Below are positions 1 to 9,704 of a stretch of 64,000 bases of DNA, in pieces; the stretch's first letter is position 1, and each line of letters begins with the position of its first letter. The position numbers were made by a program, and so were the translations under genes. The notes under the pieces were generated by a model. That model worked only from the letters and a program-made list of their open reading frames with translations. It was not told where the DNA came from and did no database searches. The stretch comes from Nostoc sp. FACHB-973 (lineage in GTDB: Bacteria > Cyanobacteriota > Cyanobacteriia > Cyanobacteriales > Nostocaceae): NCBI RefSeq assembly GCF_014698115.1, contig NZ_JACJSJ010000023.1:33516-97515 (forward strand), given 5' to 3'.

Positions 1-272
1 TTGTAGGAGGCGGGATTGCTGGAGCCGCACTAGGTCGCTCAATTGCTGGTAAAGTTGGTGCTGCGATTGGTGGAGTTGCAGGTGCGATCGCTGTTGGAGT
101 TGCAGCCAATGAACTGGTTGTTTATGCAGAAGAATTTATTGAGGAACTTCAACCGACTATTAGTTTGGGATTAGGCGCTGATCGCAAACCAATTGAATTA
201 CCCCTTCATTACAGTTGGGAAGAATTACAAGCACTATCAAAACCCCAAGGTGAAAAAATGCAAGCTACATAA
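1..272 (+). CDS. glycine-zipper-like small protein, C-terminal part
   Basis: The reading frame is open from the window edge (first full codon at position 3) to TAA at 270-272, giving 89 residues. The first 40 residues are rich in Gly and Ala spaced every few positions, as in glycine-zipper membrane segments. An acidic stretch and a hydrophilic C-terminus with a WEEL motif follow. The start lies outside the window. I do not recognise a named family. A membrane-associated or channel-like protein is possible from composition only. Confidence 0.6.
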   Translation, partial: VGGGIAGAALGRSIAGKVGAAIGGVAGAIAVGVAANELVVYAEEFIEELQPTISLGLGADRKPIELPLHYSWEELQALSKPQGEKMQAT

Positions 273-601
273 ACTTACCAACAAAATATTTCTTGTGACA
301 ACTAGACATCTCCAGAAATTAAATATGCGTTATCCACAACCATTGTAGAGACGTAGCAGTGCTACGTCTCTACTATGTTATTGATAGTTATCACATTGTT
401 TATAAAATAGCTATAACGTTTACTTACTACTATTGAGATAACAAGTATTTATAACTTAACAAGCAGAAAAACTTTATTTTTGAATAAATCAAAAACTATG
501 CAGGCATCAATATTTATTTCTTAAGTAGAATAAAAATTTCATAATTATTTCACTTTTTCGTGAAAGCGTAATTAAAGAAGGCTTTTAGCATTGGGTTGAC
601 T
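273..601. other. 329-nt spacer upstream of the two-component pair
   Basis: AT-rich intergenic DNA. The only clear structure is the hairpin at 345-373. No coding frame of note was found. The promoter of the downstream response regulator should lie in the 3' half, but I could not assign -10 and -35 boxes with confidence. Confidence 0.5.
345..373. repeat. perfect 14-bp inverted repeat (dispersed hairpin)
   Basis: Two 14-nt arms (GTAGAGACGTAGCA and its exact complement) are separated by a single base. This resembles a hairpin repeat widely scattered between genes in Nostocales. It lacks a following T tract, so it is a poor intrinsic terminator candidate for the gene ending at 272. Confidence 0.75.
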
Positions 602-1336
602 ATGCGGCTGATATTAGTTGAGGATGAAGCAGATTTAGGTGCAGCAATCAAACAAGTCCTGAGCCATGAGGCATATATAGTTGACTGGTTTCTAGATGGT
701 ACTCAGGCATGGCAATATTTAGAAACTGGCTGGACTGAGTACACACTTGCGATTTTTGATTGGATGCTGCCTGGAGTATCGGGGATAGAGTTGTGTAGAT
801 GGTTGCGCGATCGCCAATTAACTCTGCCTGTATTAATGCTAACGGCTAAAGACCGAATGGAGGAAAAGATTATTGGTCTAGATAGCGGTGCAGATGATTA
901 TTTGGTTAAACCCTTTGATATGGCAGAACTGCTGGCAAGATTACGGGCATTACAACGGCGATCCTCTTACGTAGGAGCAACGCTGACACCTCAAGTCCAA
1001 CCCCGACGCTTACAAGTAGGTTGCCTGACTCTCAATTACAGCACTCATCAACTTACTCGTCAGTATGGTCACGGAGAAAATCAAGTATTCTCTTTAACTG
1101 TCAAGGAATTTCAATTGTTGGAATATTTCATGAGACATCCTAACCAAATTGTCAGCCGCGATCAAATTATTAATCAGCTTTGGGAAATTGGTGCAGAGCC
1201 AGTTAGTAATGTCGTAGCAGCACAAATTCGCTTATTGAGACGTAAATTAGGAGAAGAAGAGAACGAATCTTTGATTGAAACTGTTTATGGTGTGGGCTAT
1301 CGTCTCAATATTCCAGCTGCGGAAATAAGCAGATGA
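602..1336 (+). CDS. OmpR/PhoB-family response regulator
   Basis: Two-domain DNA-binding regulator of about 244 residues. The N-terminal receiver has the acidic pair E7/D8 and the phospho-acceptor D53 within FDWMLPG, plus the conserved Lys in LVKPFD. The C-terminal half is a winged helix ending in the typical VYGVGYRLN. I place the start at ATG 602; a TTG six bases upstream is also in frame, and neither has an ideal ribosome site. It is followed after 45 nt by a histidine kinase, so the two are the probable cognate pair. The receiver resembles the cyanobacterial RppA/NrsR/ManR group (family recollection), whose members answer metal or redox signals. The actual signal here is unknown. Confidence 0.9.
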   Translation: MRLILVEDEADLGAAIKQVLSHEAYIVDWFLDGTQAWQYLETGWTEYTLAIFDWMLPGVSGIELCRWLRDRQLTLPVLMLTAKDRMEEKIIGLDSGADDYLVKPFDMAELLARLRALQRRSSYVGATLTPQVQPRRLQVGCLTLNYSTHQLTRQYGHGENQVFSLTVKEFQLLEYFMRHPNQIVSRDQIINQLWEIGAEPVSNVVAAQIRLLRRKLGEEENESLIETVYGVGYRLNIPAAEISR

Positions 1337-1381
1337 TTTCTGCTAACTTGACAGCGACACTTTCAGCAAGGTTATAGAAAT

Positions 1382-2716
1382 ATGGAACGCAATCTCATTT
1401 TCCACCAGACTCGGTTGCGGCTGGCAGCTTGGTATACCCTCGTCATGGGCGGTATTTTAGGGCTATCTAGTTTGGGAGTTTATAGTGTAGTTGCCCATGC
1501 TTATCGTGAAACCATAGACCAGGGATTGCAATCGGTCGCAAATGCACTCCATAAAAGTATTGAACCGGCTTGGCAACAACCCGGACAATTACAACGCCTG
1601 AATAAAGAATTTTATTTAGAATTATGTGTGGCTCAGACAAATTGTTTGCCTAAAACAACAGTTATTAAAAAATCAATCACAGAAGCGGCGAATCCAGTTA
1701 ATTACTACATACGCTTATTGGATCGATCGGGAAAACTTTTTGCTAGTGGAGGTATGGAATTTGACAAGTTACCAATTACCTCAGAATTACAGTATTGGCA
1801 AATCTTAACAGACTCCTCTGGCGCTCGATACCGCGAAATCACTTTACCTTTGTATACTCAAAAACAGGTTTCGGGTTATCTACAAGTGGCGCGTAGTATC
1901 ACTGATTTAGACCAACATATTGCTTATTTAAGATTAGCTTTGGTGTTGGGATTGCCAATTTCCATGATTTTCGTTGGGTTGTCTAGTTGGTGGTTGGCAG
2001 GAAGGGCAATGCAACCTGTATATCTTTCCTACCAACAAATGCAACAATTTACTGCTGATGCTGCCCATGAGTTTCGCACACCTTTAGCAGCAATGTACTC
2101 TACTATTGAAGCTGCTATTAAGTTACAGCAAGAACCAAAATCCAATGGTGGAATTTTAGATGTACTCAAACGCCAAAATCGGCGCTTATCACAATTAGTT
2201 GGAGATTTGTTGCTATTAACTAGGATAGACCAAAAAGAACTAACAGGAGAATATCAGCCTTGCTGTTTAAATGATTTAATTAGCGACTTAATTGAGGAAT
2301 TAGCATTTTTGGCAGTAGAAACTAAAGTCAATCTCTCTAAACAGGTGCAAGTCTCAGAAAAACTGTATGTGATGGGAAATGAAGAACAGCTTTATCGCTT
2401 AATTTCCAACTTAATTGCCAATGCAATTCAAGCCACACCTAGCAGTGGAAAAGTCACGGTTTTTTTGGAAAAAAGTGAGCTTTACGCCATGATTAAAATT
2501 CAAGATACAGGAATTGGTATTGCTGTTGAACATCAACAGCGAATTTTTGATCGCTTCTACCGAGTAGATCGCAACCGCTCTCGTACCTCTGGCGGTTCGG
2601 GTTTGGGATTAGCCATCGCAATCGCGATCGCCAGAGCGCATAAAGGCAATATTCACGTTCAAAGTCAACTTGGGCTAGGTAGTACATTTACAGTTCGACT
2701 TCCTCTTTCATTGTGA
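1382..2716 (+). CDS. sensor histidine kinase, partner of the upstream regulator
   Basis: A 444-residue membrane kinase. One N-terminal transmembrane helix (about 12-38), a periplasmic sensing region of about 150 residues, and a second helix near 180-205 precede the cytoplasmic core. The phospho-acceptor H229 sits in AHEFRTP. The ATPase domain carries the N box (NLIANAIQ), the DTGIGI motif and the GGSGLGLAIA glycine loop. No HAMP domain is evident between the second helix and HisKA, as in the compact cyanobacterial RppB/NrsS-type kinases. It phosphorylates the regulator encoded just upstream (inferred from adjacency). The periplasmic region has two Cys residues about 11 apart (ELCVAQTNCLP) that could sense redox or bind metal; that is a guess. 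Confidence 0.9.
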   Translation: MERNLIFHQTRLRLAAWYTLVMGGILGLSSLGVYSVVAHAYRETIDQGLQSVANALHKSIEPAWQQPGQLQRLNKEFYLELCVAQTNCLPKTTVIKKSITEAANPVNYYIRLLDRSGKLFASGGMEFDKLPITSELQYWQILTDSSGARYREITLPLYTQKQVSGYLQVARSITDLDQHIAYLRLALVLGLPISMIFVGLSSWWLAGRAMQPVYLSYQQMQQFTADAAHEFRTPLAAMYSTIEAAIKLQQEPKSNGGILDVLKRQNRRLSQLVGDLLLLTRIDQKELTGEYQPCCLNDLISDLIEELAFLAVETKVNLSKQVQVSEKLYVMGNEEQLYRLISNLIANAIQATPSSGKVTVFLEKSELYAMIKIQDTGIGIAVEHQQRIFDRFYRVDRNRSRTSGGSGLGLAIAIAIARAHKGNIHVQSQLGLGSTFTVRLPLSL

Positions 2717-2828
2717 TTTCTGGAAATAAATGTTGCTATCTAGTGGATTATTTATCTTGATAACGATATTCTATGCTAAAGCTTTTGTTTAAAATCCAGA
2801 ATCTAAAACCATTTGATTTGGAGGAGTT

Positions 2829-3839
2829 TTGATAAATAATATTCGTAATCGCTTTAGGGGTTTTAAGCGCAAAAGGGTTGAACCATCACAACTAAAACAG
2901 TTAGTACATGAATTGTTGGAAGAGTCTAGTCTCGACGCAACATATTTGATTTTGATTATTGGCTCATGTGCGATCGCTACATTTGGTCTACTTGCCAATA
3001 GCACTGCTGTAATTATCGGCGCTATGATTATCGCACCTCTAATGTTGCCAATTCGAGGTTTAGCTTTTGGTGCATTAATTGGAAATATCAACCTATTTCG
3101 TAAAGGCGTAATAGCAGTATTCTTAGGCACATTACTAGCACTTTTAATTTCTTGCAGTATAGGTTGGATCGTTAATCTACCTAGTTTCGGCAGTGAAGTG
3201 CTATCTCGCTCCAAACCTAACCTGCTTGATTTGGGTATTGCGATCGCAGCAGGTTGTATCAGTGGCTACGCTAAGGTAAATTCAAAAATCTCTGCTAGTG
3301 TAGCAGGAACAGCAATCGCTGTTGCCCTTATGCCCCCAATTTGCGTTATCGGTTTAGGTCTAGCAAAATTTAACTTGTCACTCAGCTTAGGAGCGACTTT
3401 GCTCTACCTAACGAACCTTTTGGGTATTAGCCTTGCTTGTATGCTGACATTTTTATTCACCGGCTATTCTCCTGTCGATCGCGCCCAAAAAGCGCTGCTA
3501 TCGGCATTGGCGTTAACAGGTGCTTTACTGATACCTTTAACTGTCAGCTTTACCCGATTAGTTAGACAAGCAGAACTCGAAACCCATTTGAGAAAGGCAC
3601 TGCTGAACCGAACTGTAACTTTTCAACGTTTGGAACTACTGAAAACTGATACTAATTGGCTGAGTAATCCGCCTCAAGTTCGCTTGAGCGTTAGCGCACA
3701 ATCACCTGTAACATCAAAGCAAGTAAGTCTTTTAGAAGCGTTTCTTGAAAAAGAAACTGGGCAACGTTTTTCCCTAATTTTTGAAGTTAGTCAGGTGAAA
3801 GAAGTCAGAGGAGAAAAATCAGATTCTCCTCACAAATAA
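2829..3839 (+). CDS. DUF389 family membrane protein
   Basis: A 336-residue polytopic membrane protein. After a basic N-terminus it has about six hydrophobic segments including the family hallmark with consecutive Gly/Ala and Pro (IIGAMIIAPLMLPIRG), then a soluble C-terminal domain from about residue 245. DUF389 proteins are widespread with no settled function. The start is TTG at 2829, preceded by a good GGAGGAG site at 2820-2826; no ATG is better placed. It lies 112 nt after the kinase gene and may be part of the same transcription unit. A second, longer DUF389 gene lies at 8337-9620. Confidence 0.85.
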   Translation: MINNIRNRFRGFKRKRVEPSQLKQLVHELLEESSLDATYLILIIGSCAIATFGLLANSTAVIIGAMIIAPLMLPIRGLAFGALIGNINLFRKGVIAVFLGTLLALLISCSIGWIVNLPSFGSEVLSRSKPNLLDLGIAIAAGCISGYAKVNSKISASVAGTAIAVALMPPICVIGLGLAKFNLSLSLGATLLYLTNLLGISLACMLTFLFTGYSPVDRAQKALLSALALTGALLIPLTVSFTRLVRQAELETHLRKALLNRTVTFQRLELLKTDTNWLSNPPQVRLSVSAQSPVTSKQVSLLEAFLEKETGQRFSLIFEVSQVKEVRGEKSDSPHK

Positions 3840-3863
3840 GATAGATATCGACCGAATTTAAAT

Positions 3864-3971
3864 ATGCGTTATTCTAAACTTGAAAAAGTTTCCAAAAAAT
3901 TAAAATCATTTGGAATTGAATTTGTTATGCAAGAGCCTAATATTTATGTGGAATCTCCAGTAACTATGTAG
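3864..3971 (+). CDS. 35-residue ORF, hypothetical
   Basis: ATG to TAG frame encoding a Lys-rich start followed by a short beta-like stretch (GIEFVMQEPNIYVES). It sits alone in the 269-nt gap between the DUF389 gene and the first MscS gene, with no clear ribosome site. It could be a small protein or a remnant of a larger gene. Confidence 0.25.
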   Translation: MRYSKLEKVSKKLKSFGIEFVMQEPNIYVESPVTM

Positions 3972-4108
3972 AATTGAAAAACGACACAGGATGAACGCTA
4001 TATCCAAATCCTTGGGGAAATACTCTAGCATCGCCCAAATGCCAAACAATACTAACTTTGACAACTTGGTATAGTTAGATATCAAATATAAATTGGTTTG
4101 AGTATATT

Positions 4109-5704
4109 ATGATGCGTCGTACTCTACGTTTTTCCTTTTTCTACTTAGTGGTAATTCTACTAGTGATTGGTTTGTGGTTGAGTCCGGGAATGGCACAAAC
4201 TGGGGCAAAAGCTGCTGTGGTTGTGGATGGATACCAGATTTTTCAAATCAGTGAGTCTGGTGAATTTAGCGCCAAAGAAAGAGCTAACTTAATCAATTTA
4301 CAACTAAAGGAGGCGGTAAAATCTGACAAAGCCATTCAGGTAAAAATTGAAGAACGTAACCAATTACCAACGATTTTATTGGGCGATCGCTATTTGCTAA
4401 CTGTCACTAAAAATGATACTTTACCAGGCAGCAAACCTGATGAACAGGCTTCTCTTTGGGCTAAACAAATTCAGGAAGTATTACAACAATCTCAAGCAGA
4501 GCGAAGCTCACAATATATTCGCAACACTTCCATATTGAGTGCAAGTATCTTGCTAGGAGCGTTTGCTATCTCCTGGTTACTCGGATTGCTCATAAAACGT
4601 ATTTCACGAATTGTACAGAGAAAATTAAATGATGCAAATGCAGAAGTTATAAATGCTGATTTACCCAAGGGATTAGCATTACTATTTGATTTTATCCTGT
4701 TCTTTGCCCGTGCTGGTATCTGGGCAAGCACTATTATTTATATCACTAATTTATTTCCCTACACTCGTCAATGGAGCTATCAAATCACCTATATTTTAAC
4801 TTCTAGTTTCACATCTCAATTTATTACTCTGGGCAAAAATTCTTACTCTTTAATCAACCTGCTAATTCTGGTGAGTTTATTATTCGCTTTAATAATCTTT
4901 GCTGGAACGATCACTAATATCCTGCGCTCTCGTGTTTTAAGTGTTGCAGGTATTAATCGAGGCGCTCAAGAGGCGATCGCCATTTTGACGAAATACAGTG
5001 TGATTATAGTTGGTAGCATAGTCTTGCTGCAAATTTGGGGACTTGACCTCAGTTCTGTAACAATTTTGGCTAGCGCCTTGGGTATTGGGATTGGCTTTGG
5101 CTTCCAGGATATTGCTAAAAATTTTGGTAGTGGTTTGATTTTAGTTTTGGAACGTCCGATTCAGGTGGGTGATTTTATTGAAGTGGGAGATTTGCATGGC
5201 ACTGTCGAGCGTATCAGCGCCCGCAGTACGGAAATCAGAACTCTCGACCATATTTCCATCATCGTACCGAATTCGCGCCTTTTGGAAACCGAAGTGATAA
5301 ATTGGAGCCATCGTAATCCTGTTTCTCGCCTGCATTTACCTGTTGGCGTGGCTTATAGTGCGGAACCTGATTTAGTCAAAGAAGCGTTGCTGGATGCAGC
5401 CAAAGACCAACCCAATGTTTTAGATACACCTCCACCTCAAGTACTGTTTAAAGGTTTCGGCGATAGCGCTCTCAATTTTGAGTTGCTGGTGTGGACAGCA
5501 GAACCCCACAAACAGTTTTTAATTAAGAGTGATTTATACTTTTCCATCTACGAAATTTTATGCAAGCGGCATATAGAAATCCCCTTTCCTCAGCGTGACT
5601 TGCATTTGCGTTCTGGGACTTTGGGGCTTTCTCCGCAAATAGAAAAGGCTTTGCAGCGACTATCTGAAGAATCTGCTAAGGGATACAATGATACAGCAAT
5701 TTGA
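4109..5704 (+). CDS. large MscS-family mechanosensitive channel
   Basis: A 531-residue MscS-like channel with an N-terminal signal peptide (cleavage expected after GMAQT). A periplasmic domain of about 110 residues follows, then transmembrane segments near 145-165, 190-215, 245-270 and 295-315. The pore-lining TM3 is glycine- and alanine-rich (ASALGIGIGFGFQDIAKNF, about 320-338). After the pore comes the cytosolic beta domain (RPIQVGDFIEVGDLHGTV) and the alpha/beta vestibule. It releases solutes under membrane tension in known members. It is longer than E. coli MscS because of the periplasmic domain, which fits the YnaI/YbdG-like or plant-type channels of cyanobacteria. The nearest upstream genes on the same strand are DUF389 and a two-component pair. 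Confidence 0.9.
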   Translation: MMRRTLRFSFFYLVVILLVIGLWLSPGMAQTGAKAAVVVDGYQIFQISESGEFSAKERANLINLQLKEAVKSDKAIQVKIEERNQLPTILLGDRYLLTVTKNDTLPGSKPDEQASLWAKQIQEVLQQSQAERSSQYIRNTSILSASILLGAFAISWLLGLLIKRISRIVQRKLNDANAEVINADLPKGLALLFDFILFFARAGIWASTIIYITNLFPYTRQWSYQITYILTSSFTSQFITLGKNSYSLINLLILVSLLFALIIFAGTITNILRSRVLSVAGINRGAQEAIAILTKYSVIIVGSIVLLQIWGLDLSSVTILASALGIGIGFGFQDIAKNFGSGLILVLERPIQVGDFIEVGDLHGTVERISARSTEIRTLDHISIIVPNSRLLETEVINWSHRNPVSRLHLPVGVAYSAEPDLVKEALLDAAKDQPNVLDTPPPQVLFKGFGDSALNFELLVWTAEPHKQFLIKSDLYFSIYEILCKRHIEIPFPQRDLHLRSGTLGLSPQIEKALQRLSEESAKGYNDTAI

Positions 5705-5871
5705 GATCAGACCTGCCAAAAAAATGGTAAATATTCAAAATGTAAAAAAAGAAAATTATTGACCGTTTTTTCATCCTATTTATAGATAGGAAAAACTAAC
5801 TAAAGGTGGAGTTTAGATATCAGGATATTTTTATAACCTTACTAAGGTTGACTAATTAAGCAAGTAAGATC

Positions 5872-6885
5872 ATGAATGCAGATATATCCGCACTCTGGGA
5901 CAGAGTTCAGGGAATGATTAACGGATTCATTGTCCTACTGCCGAATATCGTGCTGGCATTGATTGTATTTGCAATCTTCTTCGCGGTGGCTAGAGCGATT
6001 AAGAGAGTAGTTAAACGATTGACTCGCGATCGCCACCAAGCTCGGAATCTAGGACTAGTACTGGGACGCTTGGCGCAAGGCACAATACTCTTAATCGGGC
6101 TATTTGTGGCTTTGTCAATTGTAATACCGACATTTCGAGCCGGAGATTTGATACAACTACTGGGGATTAGCGGTGTAGCGATCGGCTTTGCCTTTCGTGA
6201 CATTCTACAAAACTTCTTGGCTGGGATTCTGATCCTCTTGACAGAGCCGTTCCAAATCAATGACCAAATAGTTTTCAAAGACTTTGAGGGAACTGTAGAA
6301 AATATTGAGACACGAGCGACAACAATTAGAACTTACGATGGTCGCCGTATTGTGATTCCTAACTCAGAATTGTTCACTAATTCGGTCACTGTGAACACTG
6401 CCTTTGACAGTCGCCGACTACAGTATGATGTCGGTATTGGTTACGGCGATGATATAGACCGAGCCAAGGAGTTAATGCTTGAAGCATTGCATAATGTGCC
6501 GGAAATACTGAAAGATCCTGCTCCTGATGTGCTGCTCATGGAACTTGCCGAAAGTACCGTTAATATCCGCGTTCGTTGGTGGATCAACCCGCCACGACGT
6601 GCAGATGACCTCGCCTCACGGGACAAGGTGCTTTCTACAATTAAGAAAACGTTAGTCGAAAACGGCATCGATTTACCCTTTCCCACACAGCAAATTTTAT
6701 TCCATGACCAGACAGAAGAGACAGATGGCGATCGCTCCCATCAGCGTGAAGGTTGGCCATCTGGTAAAGGCAAAATACCAAAACCCCGCAACATTGGTGA
6801 TTCACTCAGGTTACTTGCTCAAGATCGCTCCTCACGAGATGACAACGGTAAGGTAGATTCTCCAAAAGCTAACGATGAAAACTAA
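5872..6885 (+). CDS. small MscS-family channel, copy 1
   Basis: A 337-residue three-helix MscS channel. Hydrophobic segments lie near residues 18-42 and 68-92, and the TM3 pore segment spans about 98-125 (GISGVAIGFAFRDILQNF). The beta domain follows (EPFQINDQIVFKDFEGTV) with the conserved IRTYDGRRIVIPNS. The C-terminal tail after about residue 285 is hydrophilic and contains EGWPSGKG. The same tail is kept in the paralogue at 10553-11560, so it is probably functional. The start ATG at 5872 matches the paralogue's start (MNA-ISA-WD). This gene and 10553-11560 look like an old duplication with DUF389 and ion-channel genes inserted between them. Confidence 0.92.
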   Translation: MNADISALWDRVQGMINGFIVLLPNIVLALIVFAIFFAVARAIKRVVKRLTRDRHQARNLGLVLGRLAQGTILLIGLFVALSIVIPTFRAGDLIQLLGISGVAIGFAFRDILQNFLAGILILLTEPFQINDQIVFKDFEGTVENIETRATTIRTYDGRRIVIPNSELFTNSVTVNTAFDSRRLQYDVGIGYGDDIDRAKELMLEALHNVPEILKDPAPDVLLMELAESTVNIRVRWWINPPRRADDLASRDKVLSTIKKTLVENGIDLPFPTQQILFHDQTEETDGDRSHQREGWPSGKGKIPKPRNIGDSLRLLAQDRSSRDDNGKVDSPKANDEN

Positions 6886-6931
6886 ATTTCTTGCTGCTTA
6901 ACCTGGTGAATTTATTAAAGACAAATCACAT

Positions 6932-7846
6932 TTATTTAACCTTTTGCTTTCTGATAGGAGTACGAACAATAAATTGACTAGCAGCTGAATTAATAGCAAT
7001 TGGTTCAATTTTTCCTTGGGAAACTAAAGTTTGATAAATTAAAGCTGTAATCTCTCCGCGTGTGGCAGGTTTTGTTGGATTAAGAACTTTGGTATTTGGA
7101 TAATTCACCACTATATTTTTTTCGGTTGCTGCTGCTACATCTCCAACAGCATATTGCGGAATCTTATTGGCATCTGCGTAAGTGTTAGTAATAATAAACG
7201 ATGCTGGACGGTTAAGATTCACAGCATTAGCTGTTACAGCCTGGGCTTTTGGTATTAATAACGGTTGCATTAAAGTAGTAAATGCAAGAGGCATGAAAAT
7301 ACGTCTTTTTACAGCTTTTCGTGTGGTTTGTTCAGGCACTACTCTCTGCGCGACTGTGGGGATAGTAACTGCTGATGCACTAGTAGTTAAATTCAAACCT
7401 TTATTTAAGGCAACTATAGCCTCAACCTTAGAAACTGGTTGATTGGGACGAAAATAACCACCAGCATAACCTGACATAAAACCTTGTTGATATGCTTCTT
7501 CAATGGGACGAGTAGCCCAATAGTTAGCAGGAATATCTTTATATACAGCACCACTTTGGATCTGGCGAATTGCTGGTTTATCAAAAGCTTTACGAATGAT
7601 TGCTGCAAACTCATCTCGGTCTACTGGCTGTTCTGGTCTAAATGTACCATCAGGATATCCAGTTACAATATTCCTTGCAGCCAAACCCCGAATAAATGGC
7701 TCTGCCCAATAACTAGATTTAACATCGCTAAAAGTATTTACAGATGAAGATTGAGCAGATGTATCTAATACTCCAACTGCAAGTACTATTAAATTTAAGG
7801 ATAGTAAAGATACACCTGCTGACACTATCTTTGTTAACTGCGTCAC
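6932..7846 (-). CDS. S-layer homology (SLH) domain secreted protein
   Basis: A 304-residue exported protein starting at GTG 7846 with AAGGGG about 8 nt upstream. A signal peptide of about 33 residues ends near TSAQS. Three SLH-type repeats follow: residues about 36-90 (FSDVKSSYWAEPFI to GYPDGTFRPEQPVDRDEF), about 100-150 (YKDIPANYWATRPI to GYFRPNQPVSKVEA), and a diverged third at about 225-285. SLH domains bind peptidoglycan-linked polysaccharide and anchor proteins to the cell envelope. No pore domain follows, so this is an anchor or scaffold rather than a full SLH porin. It is the only minus-strand gene among the channel genes and is convergent with the small MscS gene, 46 nt away. Confidence 0.85.
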   Translation of the reverse strand: MTQLTKIVSAGVSLLSLNLIVLAVGVLDTSAQSSSVNTFSDVKSSYWAEPFIRGLAARNIVTGYPDGTFRPEQPVDRDEFAAIIRKAFDKPAIRQIQSGAVYKDIPANYWATRPIEEAYQQGFMSGYAGGYFRPNQPVSKVEAIVALNKGLNLTTSASAVTIPTVAQRVVPEQTTRKAVKRRIFMPLAFTTLMQPLLIPKAQAVTANAVNLNRPASFIITNTYADANKIPQYAVGDVAAATEKNIVVNYPNTKVLNPTKPATRGEITALIYQTLVSQGKIEPIAINSAASQFIVRTPIRKQKVK

Positions 7847-8336
7847 AATCTATGCCCCTTTTTTTCAATCATTCATTCTTCTAATGCTTCGATACTATTA
7901 TTAAATAGTGCAGATTTCGGGGATAAATTTCTAACACATCTTAAAATACTACTATAGGCTGATTATACTTATTCATTAAGAGATATCTAGCGGGTTAAGC
8001 GAACAACAAATTTTTAGGTGTTTGAATTAGTGTTTAAATTGGTGCTTGAATAATAATTCATACCGATATCAAAGTTTTCTATGTAAACAATAAAAATTAA
8101 ACCCTGGGGTAATAAAGGAAAAATATAGCTGATTTATTCACGTGTTTTCCACTATTTAGATTTAATGTAAATCTAAAACGATAATGTAATGAAACCTTTT
8201 GCTATACCAATTTTCCCAAATTAAGCAATAAACAGACCAATGTTGATTGAGTATGAGATACATTTTTCAAAAAATATTTCTTTGGGTAGTAGAGTTATCG
8301 CCCTAAAAAGCAACATGGTTAGCACAGGAGGATAAA
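7847..8336. other. 490-nt divergent promoter region
   Basis: Spacer between the SLH gene (minus) and the DUF389 gene (plus), so it should hold both promoters. A perfect 10-bp inverted repeat with a 3-nt loop (TTTAGATTTA and complement) lies at 8155-8177. It is AT-rich and could be an operator or just a hairpin. No coding frame was recognised. AGGAGG at 8326-8331 is the ribosome site of the next gene. Confidence 0.5.
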
Positions 8337-9620
8337 ATGCGTCAACTCATTATCCAAGTACCACGGGGAAATGGAAAAGCAGTTATTGATATTGCCAAAT
8401 CTCATAATGGGACAAATCTGGCACGACTTGAAGGAAATGCAGAAGAACCCATTGATGTGGTAATTGTTCACGTTTCTAATCGAGAAGTTGGGAAAGTTCT
8501 AGAGGAATTACAAGACTTTCCCAAAGTACACATCACGCTCATACCAACTGGTGCGATCGCTCTGCAACCACCTGCATCGGAAGCAGCGCAGCAAGTTGTG
8601 GATGTGGAAGAACGCAGTCCGATTGAGATTTTTCTTTCTGGTTTGCAAAGTGTTGGCTCTTGGCAAGGTTTTCTAGGTTATGCAGCACTTGCAGGTTTTG
8701 TAGTCTGGATTGGCTTGTATACTAATACAACTTACTTATTAGTGGCGGCAATGCTGATTGCCCCGTTTGCAGGCCCGGCAATGAATACAGCGATCGCAAC
8801 TGCATGGGGCGATCGCAAACTCTTAGGGCGGAGTATTTTACGATATTTTGCTGCTTTATTAGTCACAATTGCCACCACTTGGCTACTTAGCCTAATCTTA
8901 AGGCAAGAAATTCCCACTAGTCTAATGCTAGACAGTAGCCAGATTTCAGCAGTGGCAGTGATTTTACCATTGGTAGCCGGAGCCGCCGGAGCGCTCACCT
9001 TGGTTCAGTCAGACCGGAGCAGTTTAGTCTCTGGGGCAGCAACCGGAATGTTAGTCGCCGCTTCCTTAGCTCCACCTGCGGGAATTGTCGGTATGGCAAG
9101 TGCAATTGGTAGGTGGGATATGGCAATTTCGGGGCTGTTCTTACTGTTTTTGCAACTATGCGGCATCAACTTTTCAGCAGCCCTCTTGTTCCGAGTTTTC
9201 GGGCTGTCTCCTCAAGCAACTCGCTATCAGCGTGGTAAAAAACGGGTATTTACTATTGCTTTGACGATCACTGCTATCGCATTGGCAGGTTTACTAACTT
9301 GGCAGTTTTCCCATTCTCCCAATCTTCAACGCTCTAGCCTTGCCCAACGTGCTAACGCTCAAGTCCAGAAAACTGTAGAGCAAGTGGGTTTAGCAAAATT
9401 AGTCGAGTCGAATGTACGCTTTACACGATCCAACATTGAAGACCAGGATACCCTGCTATCTGTTGTTTATGTGCAGCGTCAACCGCAAGTTACAGCGTCT
9501 AATGAAGAAATAAGCTCTAGGCTCACCCAATCAATTCAGGCTCAATTATTGAAACAGGATTTAAATGTCACACCTTTAGTTGATGTCAAAGTGCTAGAAC
9601 CACCTGCTAGTAAACAATAA
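8337..9620 (+). CDS. DUF389 family membrane protein, long form
   Basis: A 427-residue protein with a soluble N-terminal domain (1-75, ferredoxin-like pattern, as in the TIGR00341-type DUF389 proteins). About six membrane segments (115-325) carry the conserved ML-IAPFAGPAMNTA and GMLVAASLAPPAG motifs. A soluble C-terminal domain follows. The strong AGGAGG site at 8326-8331 fixes the ATG. Function is not established for the family; membrane topology and company with channels here suggest transport or envelope sensing (inference). It is followed on the same strand by an ion channel, an MscS channel, DUF2254 and a YjdF-like gene with short gaps or overlaps, so these are probably one operon. Confidence 0.87.
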   Translation: MRQLIIQVPRGNGKAVIDIAKSHNGTNLARLEGNAEEPIDVVIVHVSNREVGKVLEELQDFPKVHITLIPTGAIALQPPASEAAQQVVDVEERSPIEIFLSGLQSVGSWQGFLGYAALAGFVVWIGLYTNTTYLLVAAMLIAPFAGPAMNTAIATAWGDRKLLGRSILRYFAALLVTIATTWLLSLILRQEIPTSLMLDSSQISAVAVILPLVAGAAGALTLVQSDRSSLVSGAATGMLVAASLAPPAGIVGMASAIGRWDMAISGLFLLFLQLCGINFSAALLFRVFGLSPQATRYQRGKKRVFTIALTITAIALAGLLTWQFSHSPNLQRSSLAQRANAQVQKTVEQVGLAKLVESNVRFTRSNIEDQDTLLSVVYVQRQPQVTASNEEISSRLTQSIQAQLLKQDLNVTPLVDVKVLEPPASKQ

Positions 9621-9704
9621 GCCCAATTCTCTAAAATACAGCAACAGATTCAAATCTAAAAACCTAATGATGGAGATTTTAATTACGAATTACGAATTAA
9701 TATT